The position numbers were made by a program, and so were the translations under genes. A stretch of 64,000 nucleotides of DNA from Aquisalinus flavus (GTDB lineage Bacteria; Pseudomonadota; Alphaproteobacteria; Caulobacterales; Parvularculaceae): contig NZ_CP042288.1 in NCBI RefSeq assembly GCF_022559625.1, positions 3,048,155 through 3,112,154 on the forward strand, read 5' to 3'. The notes under the pieces were generated by a model. The model saw nothing but the letters and a program-made list of their open reading frames with translations, was not told the origin of the DNA and searched no databases. Shown here in pieces: positions 15,386-24,462 of this stretch (position 1 is the stretch's first letter; each line of letters starts with the position of its first letter).

Positions 15386-16933
15386 ATGAAGGGTCTTCTT
15401 ACCGCCTGGCAGTCGTTACCGCTGACCAAGAAAATCATTTCCGTGGCCTCGGTCGCGGCGACGGTTCTCTTGCTGGGCTTCTTTGCACAGCAGGCATCCA
15501 AGCCGGAAATGGCTTTGCTGTATTCCGGGCTGGACCCGGCGGCGGCGGGCGAGGTGGTGATGGAGCTCGACAATCTCGGCGTCGTCTATGAGGTCCGCGG
15601 CGAGACGATCTATACCGATGCCGGCCGGCGCGATGAATTGCGCCTGCAGCTCGCCCGCGAGGGCCTGCCGCGCCAGGGCTCTGCCGGCTACGAACTGCTC
15701 GATAATCTCAATTCCTTCGCGATGACGTCGGAAATGTTCAACACCGCTTATTGGCGCGCCAAGGAAGGCGAACTGGAGCGCACCCTGTCGGCGATGCCGG
15801 GCGTGCGCGCGGCGAGGGTTCATATCGGCGCATCGAAGCAGTCTTCCTTTTCGCGCGCGCAGACCGCGTCTTCGGCGTCCGTCACGGTGACGACGGCGAA
15901 CGGGCTCGAGGCCAAGGAAGCCAAGGCGATCCAGTATCTGACCGCGCTCGCCGTGGCCGGGCTGTCGCCGAGCGATGTTGCCGTGATCGACACCAATTAC
16001 GGCGTCGTCGCCGGGCCGGGCGGGATGGAAGAAGGCAGCACCCTGTCCGATGAAAAATCGCGTGCCGAAAAGGTCGAGAGGACGCTGATCTCCTTGCTCG
16101 AGGCCTATGTCGGTGTCGGCAATGCCCGCGTCAGCGTGGCGATGGAGCTCGACCGCCAGCAGGAAGCGACCTCGGAGCGGGTCATCGATCCGAACAGCCG
16201 GGTGATCAGGAACCGCAATGCGACAGAGGTCAGCCAGAACTCTGCCGGCTCCGACCCTTACGTTTCGGTCGGCAACAATATCAACGAGGAAGAGACGAGC
16301 GAGTCGACCACCTCCACCACGCGCAACGAGGTAACGGAAACCGCCGAATACGACATGTCGGTCCTGCAGCGCGAGACGCAGAAGCTGCCTGGCGGCATTA
16401 CCAAGATGACGGTCGCAGTTCTGCTGAACGAGCGCGCGATCCCGGACGCCGACGGCAATGTCGTCAACGAGCCGCGCACCGAGGCCGAGCTGAACAATCT
16501 GCGCGAGCTTGTCGCCGCCGCAGCCGGGGTCGACGAGACCCGGGGAGACGTGCTGACCGTCAAGAGCATGCCGTTCACTCTTATGCCGGCCCTCGACCAG
16601 CCGGTACCGCCGAGCCCGATGCAGGAATTCCTCGACCGCTATCTGTGGAGTGGTATCCAGGCGGCCATTCTTGCCGTCGTCGTGTTGATCCTCGGCCTGT
16701 TCGTCGTGCGGCCGCTCCTGACCCAGCGTGCCGGCGAAGAGGGTGCCCTGCAACTGGCGGGCGCAGGCAATGGCCAGCTGCCGATGCTGACCGCCGTGAC
16801 GCAAGACGAGGAGCGGGAGCCGGACAATCCGGTCGACCTGCTCAAGGCGATTGCTGCGCAAAAGCCGGAGGACGCGGCGGTGCTGCTGACCGCCTGGCTC
16901 GAGCAGGAAGAAGAACGGCGGGAGGCGGTCTAG
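15386..16933 (+). CDS. fliF: Flagellar MS-ring protein FliF
   Basis: A 515-residue inner-membrane protein that forms the MS ring. Two transmembrane segments are seen (residues about 17-34 and 425-447), with the periplasmic ring-building domains between. The first includes LYSGLDPAAAGEVV and GYELLDNLNSFAMTSEM; the second includes the LERTL...RVHI pattern. The cytoplasmic C-terminal tail, which binds FliG, ends in a segment rich in Glu and Ala. It heads an operon with fliH, fliN, fliP and fliG; its stop is directly followed by the fliH ATG. Confidence 0.95.
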   Translation: MKGLLTAWQSLPLTKKIISVASVAATVLLLGFFAQQASKPEMALLYSGLDPAAAGEVVMELDNLGVVYEVRGETIYTDAGRRDELRLQLAREGLPRQGSAGYELLDNLNSFAMTSEMFNTAYWRAKEGELERTLSAMPGVRAARVHIGASKQSSFSRAQTASSASVTVTTANGLEAKEAKAIQYLTALAVAGLSPSDVAVIDTNYGVVAGPGGMEEGSTLSDEKSRAEKVERTLISLLEAYVGVGNARVSVAMELDRQQEATSERVIDPNSRVIRNRNATEVSQNSAGSDPYVSVGNNINEEETSESTTSTTRNEVTETAEYDMSVLQRETQKLPGGITKMTVAVLLNERAIPDADGNVVNEPRTEAELNNLRELVAAAAGVDETRGDVLTVKSMPFTLMPALDQPVPPSPMQEFLDRYLWSGIQAAILAVVVLILGLFVVRPLLTQRAGEEGALQLAGAGNGQLPMLTAVTQDEEREPDNPVDLLKAIAAQKPEDAAVLLTAWLEQEEERREAV

Positions 16934-17515
16934 ATGGAACAGGCCCTGCGCGACAAGCTCGCGATCTTTTCCCATAACGCCGAAGCGCCGCGGCCGGAAG
17001 AAGTGCGCCGCAACGAGAAGACCCGCTCCACCGCCTATCAGGACGGCTACAAGGCCGGAATTGCCGAGGCGCAGCAGAGTGCCGCCGACAAGACCGTCGA
17101 GATCGAATCAATCATGCGCTCCCTGCCGGGCATGGTCGAACAACTCGCCGCCGATATCGAGGCAAGCCACGCCCGCGCGGTCACATCCGTGCTGAGGGCT
17201 GCCCTGCCGCGCCTTGCCAACAAGGCGGCGGCTGACGAGGTGCTGGCAGTGATCATGGAAACGGCGCGTGGCGACAACGCCGGTTCGGTCGAGGTGCGGG
17301 CGTCGATTCCGTTCTCGCAGGAACTGGCTCCCATTCTTGCGCAAATCACTTCACAAACGAACATTCGCCTCGTTCCCGACAGTGGCCTCAATGGCTATGC
17401 CATCCGCCTGTCATGGGACGGTGGCGGCGGGGAAATGGATATCTCCGGCATGATCGACAAATGCCTCGGTCTCATCGACCGCGCCCTTGTCGATCAGGGG
17501 ACGCCGGAGAAGTAA
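16934..17515 (+). CDS. fliH: FliH-type export ATPase regulator
   Basis: A 193-residue protein in the position of the Caulobacter flbE/fliH gene. A helical N-terminal part (residues 15-95, AYQDGYKAGIAEAQQSAADK) resembles the FliH GxxxG-like/coiled region. The C-terminal alpha/beta part (VEVRASIPFSQEL...RLVPDSGLNGYAIRLSW) resembles the FliH/YscL C-domain, which contacts the export ATPase FliI. It abuts fliF without a gap and precedes fliN by 9 bases. Sequence similarity within this family is always weak, so position carries much of the weight. Confidence 0.78.
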   Translation: MEQALRDKLAIFSHNAEAPRPEEVRRNEKTRSTAYQDGYKAGIAEAQQSAADKTVEIESIMRSLPGMVEQLAADIEASHARAVTSVLRAALPRLANKAAADEVLAVIMETARGDNAGSVEVRASIPFSQELAPILAQITSQTNIRLVPDSGLNGYAIRLSWDGGGGEMDISGMIDKCLGLIDRALVDQGTPEK

Positions 17516-17524
17516 GGAGAAGGT

Positions 17525-17875
17525 ATGGCAAATCCGGTTCAACCGGGCGCAGGCCCCAAGGGCGGCGATGACGACGCGCCTTTCGTGGAACGGCGTGAAG
17601 AATCGTCCGACAATAACTACAAGCGGTCGATCTATTCGATCCCGGTTGACGTACACGTCACCATCGGGACGGCCCGGCCGACGATAGCAGAGTTGTTGAA
17701 GATGCGCCGTGATTCCCTGATCCAGCTGAACGCCAAGATTGACGATCCGGTCGAGCTCTATGTCGACGACCGGGTCATTGCCCGTGGCGAGCTGACCGAA
17801 ATCGAAGGCTCCGACGGGCAGCTCGGGGTGAGGCTGACGGAGATCGTGGATATTTCCGAAGACAAGTTGAAGTAA
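17525..17875 (+). CDS. fliN: Flagellar motor switch protein FliN
   Basis: A 116-residue C-ring component of the SpoA/FliMN family. A disordered acidic N-terminus (about 35 residues) precedes the SpoA fold: SIPVDVHVTIGTARPTIAEL, then LNAKIDDPVELYVDDRVIARGEL and a final VRLTEIVD. A ribosome site (AAGGAGAAGG) precedes the ATG. It lies in the fliF operon; fliP begins 1 base after its stop. Confidence 0.92.
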   Translation: MANPVQPGAGPKGGDDDAPFVERREESSDNNYKRSIYSIPVDVHVTIGTARPTIAELLKMRRDSLIQLNAKIDDPVELYVDDRVIARGELTEIEGSDGQLGVRLTEIVDISEDKLK

Positions 17876-17876
17876 G

Positions 17877-18671
17877 ATGACGCTGCGGTGGGGCACCATA
17901 GGCATCACTGTTCTTGGTGTGCTGATCATCTTGTCGATGATGCATGGCGCCTTTGCGCAGGATTCCGTCCCGCAGTCATCGCCGGCCATGCCCGGCATTT
18001 CCGACCTGATCCCGGACGATAGCGAAGGCGGCGAGGGCCGGCTGTCCGCCCGCGTTGTCCAGCTATTCCTGCTTGTCACCGTCCTGTCGCTGGCGCCCGG
18101 CCTGGCGATGATGATCACCTGCCTTCCATTCATGGTGATCGTTTTCTCGTTCCTGCGACAGGCGCTCGGCCTGCAGGCCGCGCCGCCCAACATGATGATC
18201 ATGGCACTCGCCATGTTCCTGACTTTTTTCGTGATGGAGCCGACCTTCCGCCAGGCCTGGGACACCGGGCTTGAGCCCTATATGAATGGCGACATGGAGG
18301 AGGCGCGCGCGATCGAGAACACGCTCGATCCTTTCCGCACCTTCATGCAGACGCGCGTCGATCCGGACGCGCTCGCCCGTATCGCCGGGGCGCTGCCCGA
18401 CCGCCAGTACGACAATTTGGAAGAGCCGCCAATGTCGCTGCTCGTCACGTCCTTCATGCTGTCGGAGATCAAGCACGCCTTCCAGATCGGCTTCGTCATC
18501 TTCCTGCCGTTCCTGATCATCGACCTGATCGTCGCCTCGATCCTGATGGCGATGGGCATGATGATGGTGCCGCCGGCGATCGTCTCGCTGCCATTCAAGC
18601 TCGCCTTTTTCGTCATGGCCGATGGCTGGGTAAAGATCACCGAGGCCTTGCTCAGGGGGTATATGGGATGA
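17877..18671 (+). CDS. fliP: Flagellar type III export protein FliP
   Basis: A 264-residue export-gate protein. An N-terminal signal-like helix (to about residue 24) is followed by a variable periplasmic stretch, then the conserved core: LAPGLAMMITCLPFMVIVFSFLRQALG near 70-98, MLSEIKHAFQIGFVIFLPFLIIDLIVASILMAMGMMMVPP near 185-225, and a C-terminal FVMADGW. It assembles with FliQ and FliR, neither of which is present here. It overlaps fliG by four bases (ATGA). Confidence 0.95.
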   Translation: MTLRWGTIGITVLGVLIILSMMHGAFAQDSVPQSSPAMPGISDLIPDDSEGGEGRLSARVVQLFLLVTVLSLAPGLAMMITCLPFMVIVFSFLRQALGLQAAPPNMMIMALAMFLTFFVMEPTFRQAWDTGLEPYMNGDMEEARAIENTLDPFRTFMQTRVDPDALARIAGALPDRQYDNLEEPPMSLLVTSFMLSEIKHAFQIGFVIFLPFLIIDLIVASILMAMGMMMVPPAIVSLPFKLAFFVMADGWVKITEALLRGYMG

Positions 18672-19831
18672 GCCAGAACGCCGTCGGCAAGCCAATCCCC
18701 CCGGGTGCACGCACACCTGCGCTGCGCGGCAATAACCGCAACCCCGCTGCCAGGGCAGATGATCCTGAAGGGCGTCTCGCCCGGGCCCAGGCGGGCGCCC
18801 GGGCCCTGACACCGCAACAGCGCGCGGCGATCGTCATTGCGCTGCTCGGCCCCGAGAGTGCCGGGCCGGTGGTCGAAAAGATCGAGGACCGGCACCTGAA
18901 GGCGTTCTACCAGTCCTATGAAGGGCTGTCGCGCATCCCGCGCGAAGTGCTGCTCGCTACCGTTGCCGATTTCGTTGCCGAGTTGAAGAACCTCAGCGGC
19001 ACGCTGAAGGGCGGCAAGACCGAAGCGCGCGAACTGACGGCGCAGCTGTTCGACGCCGCGCGCTCTGCGCGGATTTTCGGCGGCGATATCAATGCCAAGG
19101 CGAAGGCCGATATCTGGCTGCGCCTCGCCCGGGAAAAGGCCGGTGACCTCGCGGTCTACCTGTCGAAAAAACGGCCACAGATCATTGCCATCGTATTGGG
19201 ACAGATGCCGAATGCGCTCGCTGGCGAAGTGCTGGCCGAACTGCCGGAGGAACTGACCTCCGACGTGGTGCGCCGCCTGTCGAAACCGGTCAAGGTCGAC
19301 GAGGATACGCTCAGGGCGCTCGGTGACGTGATGGAGGCTGAGTATTATGCGAATGATACGGCCAGCGATGTCGCGCCGGACAATCCGCTGGCGACGGTGT
19401 CTTCCATCCTCTCGGTCCTGCCCGGGAACAAGCGCGAAACGATCCTGAAATTCCTTGCCGAAAAGGAACCGCAGGAAGCCGAGCGTATCCGCCAGACGAT
19501 GCTGACCTTCGAAGGGCTGGCAACCCGGATCAGCCGCACTTCCGTGCCGACCATCTTCCGCCAGATGGAGCCGGACCAGCTGTTGCTGGCCCTCAAGCTC
19601 GCCGCCACCAACGCGCCGGAAACGCTGGAATTCTTCTATTCCAATGTCTCCAAGCGCATGGTCGAGCAGTATAAAGAGCAGATCGAGGAGCTGGGCCCGG
19701 TCAAGAAGAAGGATGCCGAATCCGCCCAGGCGGCGATGATGAGCCTTATCGCCAGGCTGGAAAAGGACGGCGAGATAGAGCTGATCCGTCAGGAGACGGA
19801 AGAAGAAGGCGACGAGGAAGAGCGGATCTAG
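18668..19831 (+). CDS. fliG: Divergent motor switch protein FliG
   Basis: A 387-residue rotor protein of the C ring that interacts with stators. A Pro/Arg/Ala-rich N-terminal extension of about 45 residues precedes the FliG N-domain. The middle-domain EHPQ motif is KKRPQ (residues 167-171, YLSKKRPQIIAIVLGQM). The C-terminal domain has the usual ELGPVKKKDAESAQ block and an acidic tail. It closes the fliF-fliH-fliN-fliP operon, whereas fliG more often follows fliF directly. The gene has diverged considerably from textbook FliG, so a FliG-like paralog is possible, but no other fliG is visible. Confidence 0.85.
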   Translation: MSQNAVGKPIPPGARTPALRGNNRNPAARADDPEGRLARAQAGARALTPQQRAAIVIALLGPESAGPVVEKIEDRHLKAFYQSYEGLSRIPREVLLATVADFVAELKNLSGTLKGGKTEARELTAQLFDAARSARIFGGDINAKAKADIWLRLAREKAGDLAVYLSKKRPQIIAIVLGQMPNALAGEVLAELPEELTSDVVRRLSKPVKVDEDTLRALGDVMEAEYYANDTASDVAPDNPLATVSSILSVLPGNKRETILKFLAEKEPQEAERIRQTMLTFEGLATRISRTSVPTIFRQMEPDQLLLALKLAATNAPETLEFFYSNVSKRMVEQYKEQIEELGPVKKKDAESAQAAMMSLIARLEKDGEIELIRQETEEEGDEEERI

Positions 19832-19853
19832 GACGGGCTCCTGCTGTCTTGCC

Positions 19854-21800
19854 CTAGTTCAGACATTCGCCGAGGAAATCCTCCGTTTCCTGCAGGAAAG
19901 TCAGCCGGTCACGGTAATTGCTGAGATAATGGTCGCCGCCCTCGAACTCGACATAGCGCACGGCCTTGCCTGCCCGCGACAGCCGCTTTTCCATATTGCG
20001 CGACTGGTCGACTTTGACCGAGCGGTCATCATCACCATGGATGAGCAGGATCGGGACGGTGATGTCATCGACGCGGCTTTGCGGTGAATTGTCCCAAAGG
20101 GTTGACCGGTCGCCGTAGAGATTGCCGATATGGCGGGTATAATACTTCCCGTTCACATAGTTGCGGGCATCGCGCAGGATTTCCGGCAGATCCGATACGC
20201 CCGCGAAACTGACCGCACACTGATAGAGATCAGGCGTCTTGGCGGCGCCCATCAGCGCAGCGTATCCGCCATAGGAACCGCCGACGATGGCAAGCCGGCC
20301 GGTATCGGCATAGCCCTGTTCGACCAGCCAGCCGGCGCCGTCCGTGATATCGTCCTGCATCGCCTGACCCCATTCGCGATCACCGGCCTTGCGGAACTCG
20401 ACGCCATAGCCGGCAGATCCGCGGAAGTTCATCTGCAGGACGCCATAACCCCGGCTTGCGAGAAACTGTGCCCAGTAGTCGAAACCGACGAAGTCGCGGG
20501 CCGTCGGACCGCCATGGGGCATGAGCACGAAAGGCAGCCCTCGCGCCTCCTCAAGGGATGACAGGCCCGGCGGCAGTGTGACATAGGCCGGGATGTCCAG
20601 CCCGTCCCGCGCCTTGTAGCTGGCGCTGAAGATCTGGCCGTGTGTGACGTTCTCCAGATCCGGGTATTGGACCGGTAAGCCGGTCAGCTTCCTGTTTTCG
20701 ATATCATAGAGGTAGTACTGACCGGGATCGGTAACGTCGTCGACAAAGACCACGGCGTGATTTTCCGACAGGTTGAGCGAGGTGATGCTGACATCCTTGT
20801 CCGGCAGAGCGGCCTGGAGTTTATCCAGTTCATCCTTGATGAAGCTTTCCTCCAGCCAGTGAATTTCGCTGGTATCCTCTGCGAAAATGACGCCGAGAGC
20901 CTTGCCGGTAAACCGGTCCTGGATCACGCTATAGACGTCGGAAGTCGGGTGACGGAAAACGACCTCGCTCAATTCATCCGTCTGCGCATTATATTCGTAA
21001 AGCGCATCGGTGTCCCCGCCTTCGCTGGACAGGACATAGAAGATGTCGGGTTTGTCCGAGACACCGTCGATATAGAAAGTTACATTCTCGTCGCGCACAC
21101 GGTGAGAGATGTCTTTCCACTTGCCATCGTCCAGGCGGACTGTGAGCTTGCGATCGCGATCCTTGACGATGCCGCTGCCAACCCGGATCTCGCCCTTGCT
21201 GTCCGCGCTCCAGTGATTGATGCTCGCCCGTTCCCGCATCACGGTGGAGTGCCGGGTGGCCTGGGTGACATCGACCTTGTAGACTTGGCTATTGGGCGCC
21301 CCATACTGGACCAGCATGTGTTCGGGATCATCAGGCAGGGTCGAGACAATGCGGTTCTGAATCTGCACCTGGCCGCCACTCTCGGTCCTGGCCCTGGAGA
21401 ACAGGGCGACAAGGTCAGACCCGTCCGGTTTCATGCTCATCAGCCGGGTTTCCGTCGTCTCGGTACGGAAGCGTTTCCCGGCAAAGTAAACCGAAAAGAC
21501 GAGGCGGTCATCGCTGGCCCATATCGGATCTTCCATCGTGTACTCGCCAGCCTCAGAAAGCATGTGCAGAGGGGTAAGCTGACCATCTTCCAGTTCAAAG
21601 ACGCCGAGCCGGTAATGCTCGTCGAGATTGACAAAGGCCGTCAGTTTCGTGCCGTCAGGTGAGATCCGTATCGAACTCATCGTCGGCAGCCAGGCATAGG
21701 CTTCTGGCGGCGGCGGCGTGGACGCCTGTTGCGCCAATGCGGATGATATGATGCATGCAGCGGATACCATTGCCGCTGCGCAAAGCTTCCTGAGTTCCAT
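19854..21800 (-). CDS. Secreted S9-family serine peptidase (prolyl oligopeptidase/acylaminoacyl-peptidase type)
   Basis: A 648-residue alpha/beta-hydrolase peptidase. A signal peptide (MELRKLCAAAMVSAACIISSALA) ends near residue 23 and directs it to the periplasm. A beta-propeller (about 30-390) precedes the catalytic domain, which carries the nucleophile in GGSYGGYAAL, an Asp in GDDDRSVKV and a His in EGGDHYL. The oxyanion/strand block is PHGGPTARD. The ATG with GAGGGG 5 bases upstream was preferred to one 7 codons earlier. It converges on fliG with only 22 bases between stops. It probably trims peptides; the exact specificity is not readable. Confidence 0.88.
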   Translation of the reverse strand: MELRKLCAAAMVSAACIISSALAQQASTPPPPEAYAWLPTMSSIRISPDGTKLTAFVNLDEHYRLGVFELEDGQLTPLHMLSEAGEYTMEDPIWASDDRLVFSVYFAGKRFRTETTETRLMSMKPDGSDLVALFSRARTESGGQVQIQNRIVSTLPDDPEHMLVQYGAPNSQVYKVDVTQATRHSTVMRERASINHWSADSKGEIRVGSGIVKDRDRKLTVRLDDGKWKDISHRVRDENVTFYIDGVSDKPDIFYVLSSEGGDTDALYEYNAQTDELSEVVFRHPTSDVYSVIQDRFTGKALGVIFAEDTSEIHWLEESFIKDELDKLQAALPDKDVSITSLNLSENHAVVFVDDVTDPGQYYLYDIENRKLTGLPVQYPDLENVTHGQIFSASYKARDGLDIPAYVTLPPGLSSLEEARGLPFVLMPHGGPTARDFVGFDYWAQFLASRGYGVLQMNFRGSAGYGVEFRKAGDREWGQAMQDDITDGAGWLVEQGYADTGRLAIVGGSYGGYAALMGAAKTPDLYQCAVSFAGVSDLPEILRDARNYVNGKYYTRHIGNLYGDRSTLWDNSPQSRVDDITVPILLIHGDDDRSVKVDQSRNMEKRLSRAGKAVRYVEFEGGDHYLSNYRDRLTFLQETEDFLGECLN

Positions 21801-22264
21801 CGTTTCCCCTCGATGTACCACTAATACACGGGAAAATTGTATAAGCAGTTTTCCCGCTATGCCAGTATAATCTGAGGATGCACGCCATGAGTGCAGTGCA
21901 GTATATTGGACGCCGCTGCCGGGTTCCGCCGCTCTCCATGGCGCAGGCAGGCGAGGGACTATCGGGGGAGATTTGCGCGGTACATCGCCCGGCCTGCCGG
22001 GCCGCTACCGTCTATGGTCCTCCTGCTGATATAGAAGGCGGGCCCTGGGTGCAGGCCCCGCCACGATCGGCTTTCCATTCTGGCGCTGTTGCCGCGCTGT
22101 GCAACAAAATACGCCAATTTCTGCTCGTGAAATAGAATAAACAGCCAATGTTTATTGCGATGCAATATTTCCCTTGCGCGGTTCCGGCATTCGATTGAGC
22201 ATGTTGCCCATGAGCATAGGGCTTTGCGGGGTAGCGGTTCATCTGACCGGCAGGCATCCATCGG
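21801..22264. other. Intergenic region of about 460 bases
   Basis: It separates the minus-strand peptidase from the plus-strand TSUP gene and holds both promoters. GGGAAAA (21830-21836) and TTTTCCC (21849-21855) form an operator-like inverted repeat about 30 bases upstream of the peptidase start. A GC hairpin lies at 22037-22062 (GGCGGG with CCCGCC). Short frames on both strands lack ribosome sites and neighbour-like codon use. Confidence 0.55.
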
Positions 22265-23206
22265 GTGCGTGGCGTGGATGAGCTCTTACCCTATAGCGGG
22301 CTTATCCTCGCCATGCTTGCGTCCGGTCTTCTGGCCGGGCTTGTGGCGGGGATGTTCGGGATTGGTGGCGGGTTCGTCGTCGTACCCGCGCTCGCCACCG
22401 TCCTGTCCATTTTCACGGCAGGCACCGGCGGCGATGATCGCATCATGCATGTCGCGATCGGTACATCGCTCGCGACGATCATCGTGACGTCGATCCGATC
22501 CGTACACGCCCATGCCAGGCACGGGGCGGTCGATTTCCAGATCCTGAAGACCTGGGCGCCCTATATCATTGGTGGTGTCATCATCGGTATCGTGCTGGCC
22601 AAATTCATGGACGGGCGAACGCTGAAGCTGATCTTCGGCGTCGGCGTCCTGCTGATGGGGCTGCATTTCATCTTCCCGTTTCTTGCCCGCCGCGGGGCGC
22701 TGGCCGAGGCGATGCCGACCGGGCCGCTGCGCACCGGTATCGGCAGTTTCATCGGCGGCTTTTGCGCCCTGCTCGGCATCGGCGGCGGCACGCCGGCGGT
22801 GCTGCTGATGACCTTGTCCGGCATCCCCATCCACCGCGCCGTGGCCACGGCGGCGGGGTTCGGCACGCTGATCGCCATTCCCGGCGCCATCGGCGCGATC
22901 CTCGTCGGCTGGGGAGAGGAGGGGCTGCCGCCATTCTCCCTCGGCTATGTCAACCTGATCGGCCTTGTGGCCATCACCATGATGAGCGTGATCACCGCGC
23001 CGATCGGCGTCGCGCTCGCGCACAAACTCGACGGCGCCCGGCTGAAGCGCGTTTTCGGCATCTATCTGGTGCTGACCTCGGCGGTGATGCTCTATTTTGC
23101 CATGCCGCGGCTGGTCCCGGTGGCGGGCGACGACCCCTTGCAGGCGAGCGGGCACTCGCTGCCCGTCAAACTCACGGATACCATGGAAAGAAGAATGGAG
23201 AGGTAG
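22265..23206 (+). CDS. TSUP (TauE/SafE) family membrane exporter
   Basis: A 313-residue inner-membrane protein with about eight hydrophobic helices and the two internally repeated family signatures: LAGLVAGMFGIGGGFVVVPAL near residues 21-41 and GGFCALLGIGGGTPAVLLM near 165-183. The family exports or imports organosulfonates, sulfite and other small anions. The start is GTG; a second in-frame GTG three codons later is equally possible, with GGCAGG upstream. It lies 5 bases upstream of an aminotransferase gene, so the two are probably co-transcribed. The substrate is unknown. Confidence 0.87.
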   Translation: MRGVDELLPYSGLILAMLASGLLAGLVAGMFGIGGGFVVVPALATVLSIFTAGTGGDDRIMHVAIGTSLATIIVTSIRSVHAHARHGAVDFQILKTWAPYIIGGVIIGIVLAKFMDGRTLKLIFGVGVLLMGLHFIFPFLARRGALAEAMPTGPLRTGIGSFIGGFCALLGIGGGTPAVLLMTLSGIPIHRAVATAAGFGTLIAIPGAIGAILVGWGEEGLPPFSLGYVNLIGLVAITMMSVITAPIGVALAHKLDGARLKRVFGIYLVLTSAVMLYFAMPRLVPVAGDDPLQASGHSLPVKLTDTMERRMER

Positions 23207-23211
23207 GACAT

Positions 23212-24363
23212 ATGGCGCAGGATCATTCAAGACGTCTGTTTTTGAGGGGCGCAATCGGCACGGGTGCGCTGGCGGCCGGGCTCGGCAAGGCCGGCGCGAT
23301 GGAGGCGGCCTTCCCGCCGCCGGGCATGAGCGTGGAGCAAAGCCACATCCTCGGCCCAGGGCCGGGCATCGCGCTTCTGTCGCGCAATGAAAACCCCTAT
23401 GGCCCGGCGCCATCGGCGCTGAAGATGATCGACTATGCGGCGAGGAAGGGTGCCTATTATGCCGGTGACGAAGCCTATTCGACCCTGACCGGCATGATCG
23501 CGGAAAAGAACGGCGTTGCGCCTGACCAGGTGGTGCTGACCACCGGGTCGGGCGAGGCGTTATGCGCCATCGCGCTGATCTATGGCCAGGACGGGCCGAT
23601 CGTCGCCCCGCGACTGTTCTGGGACACGACCGCCTTGTATGCGGCCAATCTCGGCATGGCGACGATCGAGCGCGTGCCGCTGACCGGGGGTATGGAGGTC
23701 GACCTGCCCGCGATCGAGGCGAGGGTGAACGAGGCGACCGGTCTCGTCCAGCTGTGCAATCCGAACAATCCGACCGGGCTCGTCTCCGGGCCCGACATGA
23801 TCAAGCCGGCGGTCAGGCGCATGGCGGCCAAGACGACGGTGCTGGTCGACGAGGCCTATATCGAGCTGGCTAATGACCCGGAGGGGACCTCCTGTGTCGA
23901 TCTCGTGCGCGAGGGCCATGACGTGATCATTGCCCGGACGTTCTCGAAGATTTACGGCATGGCGGGCATCCGGGTCGGTTATACGATTTCCTCGGCGGAG
24001 ACGGCGGAGAAGATCCGCTCGACAGCCATGTCCTGGATTGCAGGGACGGGCATCGCCGCGGCTATAGGCTGTTATAATGACGAGGCGTTCCTCGCCATGT
24101 CCAAGGGCAAGGTCGTCGAGGGCCGCCAGATGGTGCAGGACACGGTCGCGGCGCTGGGCCTGACGGCGCTGCCGTCCCAGACAAATTTCGTCTACTTCAA
24201 GTCGGGCAAACCCGCCAATGAGGTTCGGGCGGCGATGAACGAGAAGAAAATCTCGGTCCGCGGCCAATATATGGACTATGCCGACTGGACCCGCGTCTCG
24301 ATGGGCAGGCTGGAAGACGTCACCCGCTTCTGCAAGGCGCTGCCGGAAGTGATCGAGGCCTGA
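23212..24363 (+). CDS. Tat-signal histidinol-phosphate-aminotransferase-like PLP enzyme
   Basis: A 383-residue class I/II aminotransferase of the HisC-like branch. The N-terminus carries a twin-arginine signal (SRRLFLRGAIGTGALAAGLG, residues 6-25), so a folded cofactor-loaded enzyme may be exported. Family blocks are LLSRNENPYGP near 58-68, NPNNPTG near 183-189, VDEAYIEL near 215, and the PLP lysine in RTFSKIYGMAGIRVGY (Lys246). It follows the TSUP exporter by 5 bases with a good ribosome site (GGAGAGGTAGG). HisC proper is cytosolic, so a different substrate is likely. A longer in-frame extension upstream overlaps the TSUP gene and was rejected. Confidence 0.87.
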   Translation: MAQDHSRRLFLRGAIGTGALAAGLGKAGAMEAAFPPPGMSVEQSHILGPGPGIALLSRNENPYGPAPSALKMIDYAARKGAYYAGDEAYSTLTGMIAEKNGVAPDQVVLTTGSGEALCAIALIYGQDGPIVAPRLFWDTTALYAANLGMATIERVPLTGGMEVDLPAIEARVNEATGLVQLCNPNNPTGLVSGPDMIKPAVRRMAAKTTVLVDEAYIELANDPEGTSCVDLVREGHDVIIARTFSKIYGMAGIRVGYTISSAETAEKIRSTAMSWIAGTGIAAAIGCYNDEAFLAMSKGKVVEGRQMVQDTVAALGLTALPSQTNFVYFKSGKPANEVRAAMNEKKISVRGQYMDYADWTRVSMGRLEDVTRFCKALPEVIEA

Positions 24364-24380
24364 ACGGCGCCCGAGTGATC

Positions 24381-24406
24381 GCGCGAAGCGGTTTGACGTT
24401 TCGCGC
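24381..24406. terminator. Weak hairpin after the aminotransferase gene
   Basis: GCGCGAA (24381-24387) pairs with TTCGCGC (24400-24406), 18 bases past the stop, followed by only a short CTTT. It could end the TSUP-aminotransferase transcript but lacks a proper T-run. Confidence 0.3.
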
Positions 24407-24462
24407 ACTTTGCGACTACTCTCCCACCCAATGATAGATATAAAATATCAAGGGGACGGAAA

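Noticed and set aside
21878..22261. Short frames on both strands between the S9 peptidase and TSUP genes
   Set aside because: They overlap each other, are rich in Cys and Arg and match no family; the region is better read as promoters.
22762..23211. A longer version of the aminotransferase frame starting inside the TSUP gene
   Set aside because: The added 150 residues are the TSUP gene read in another frame. The Tat-signal start at 23212 has a good ribosome site.
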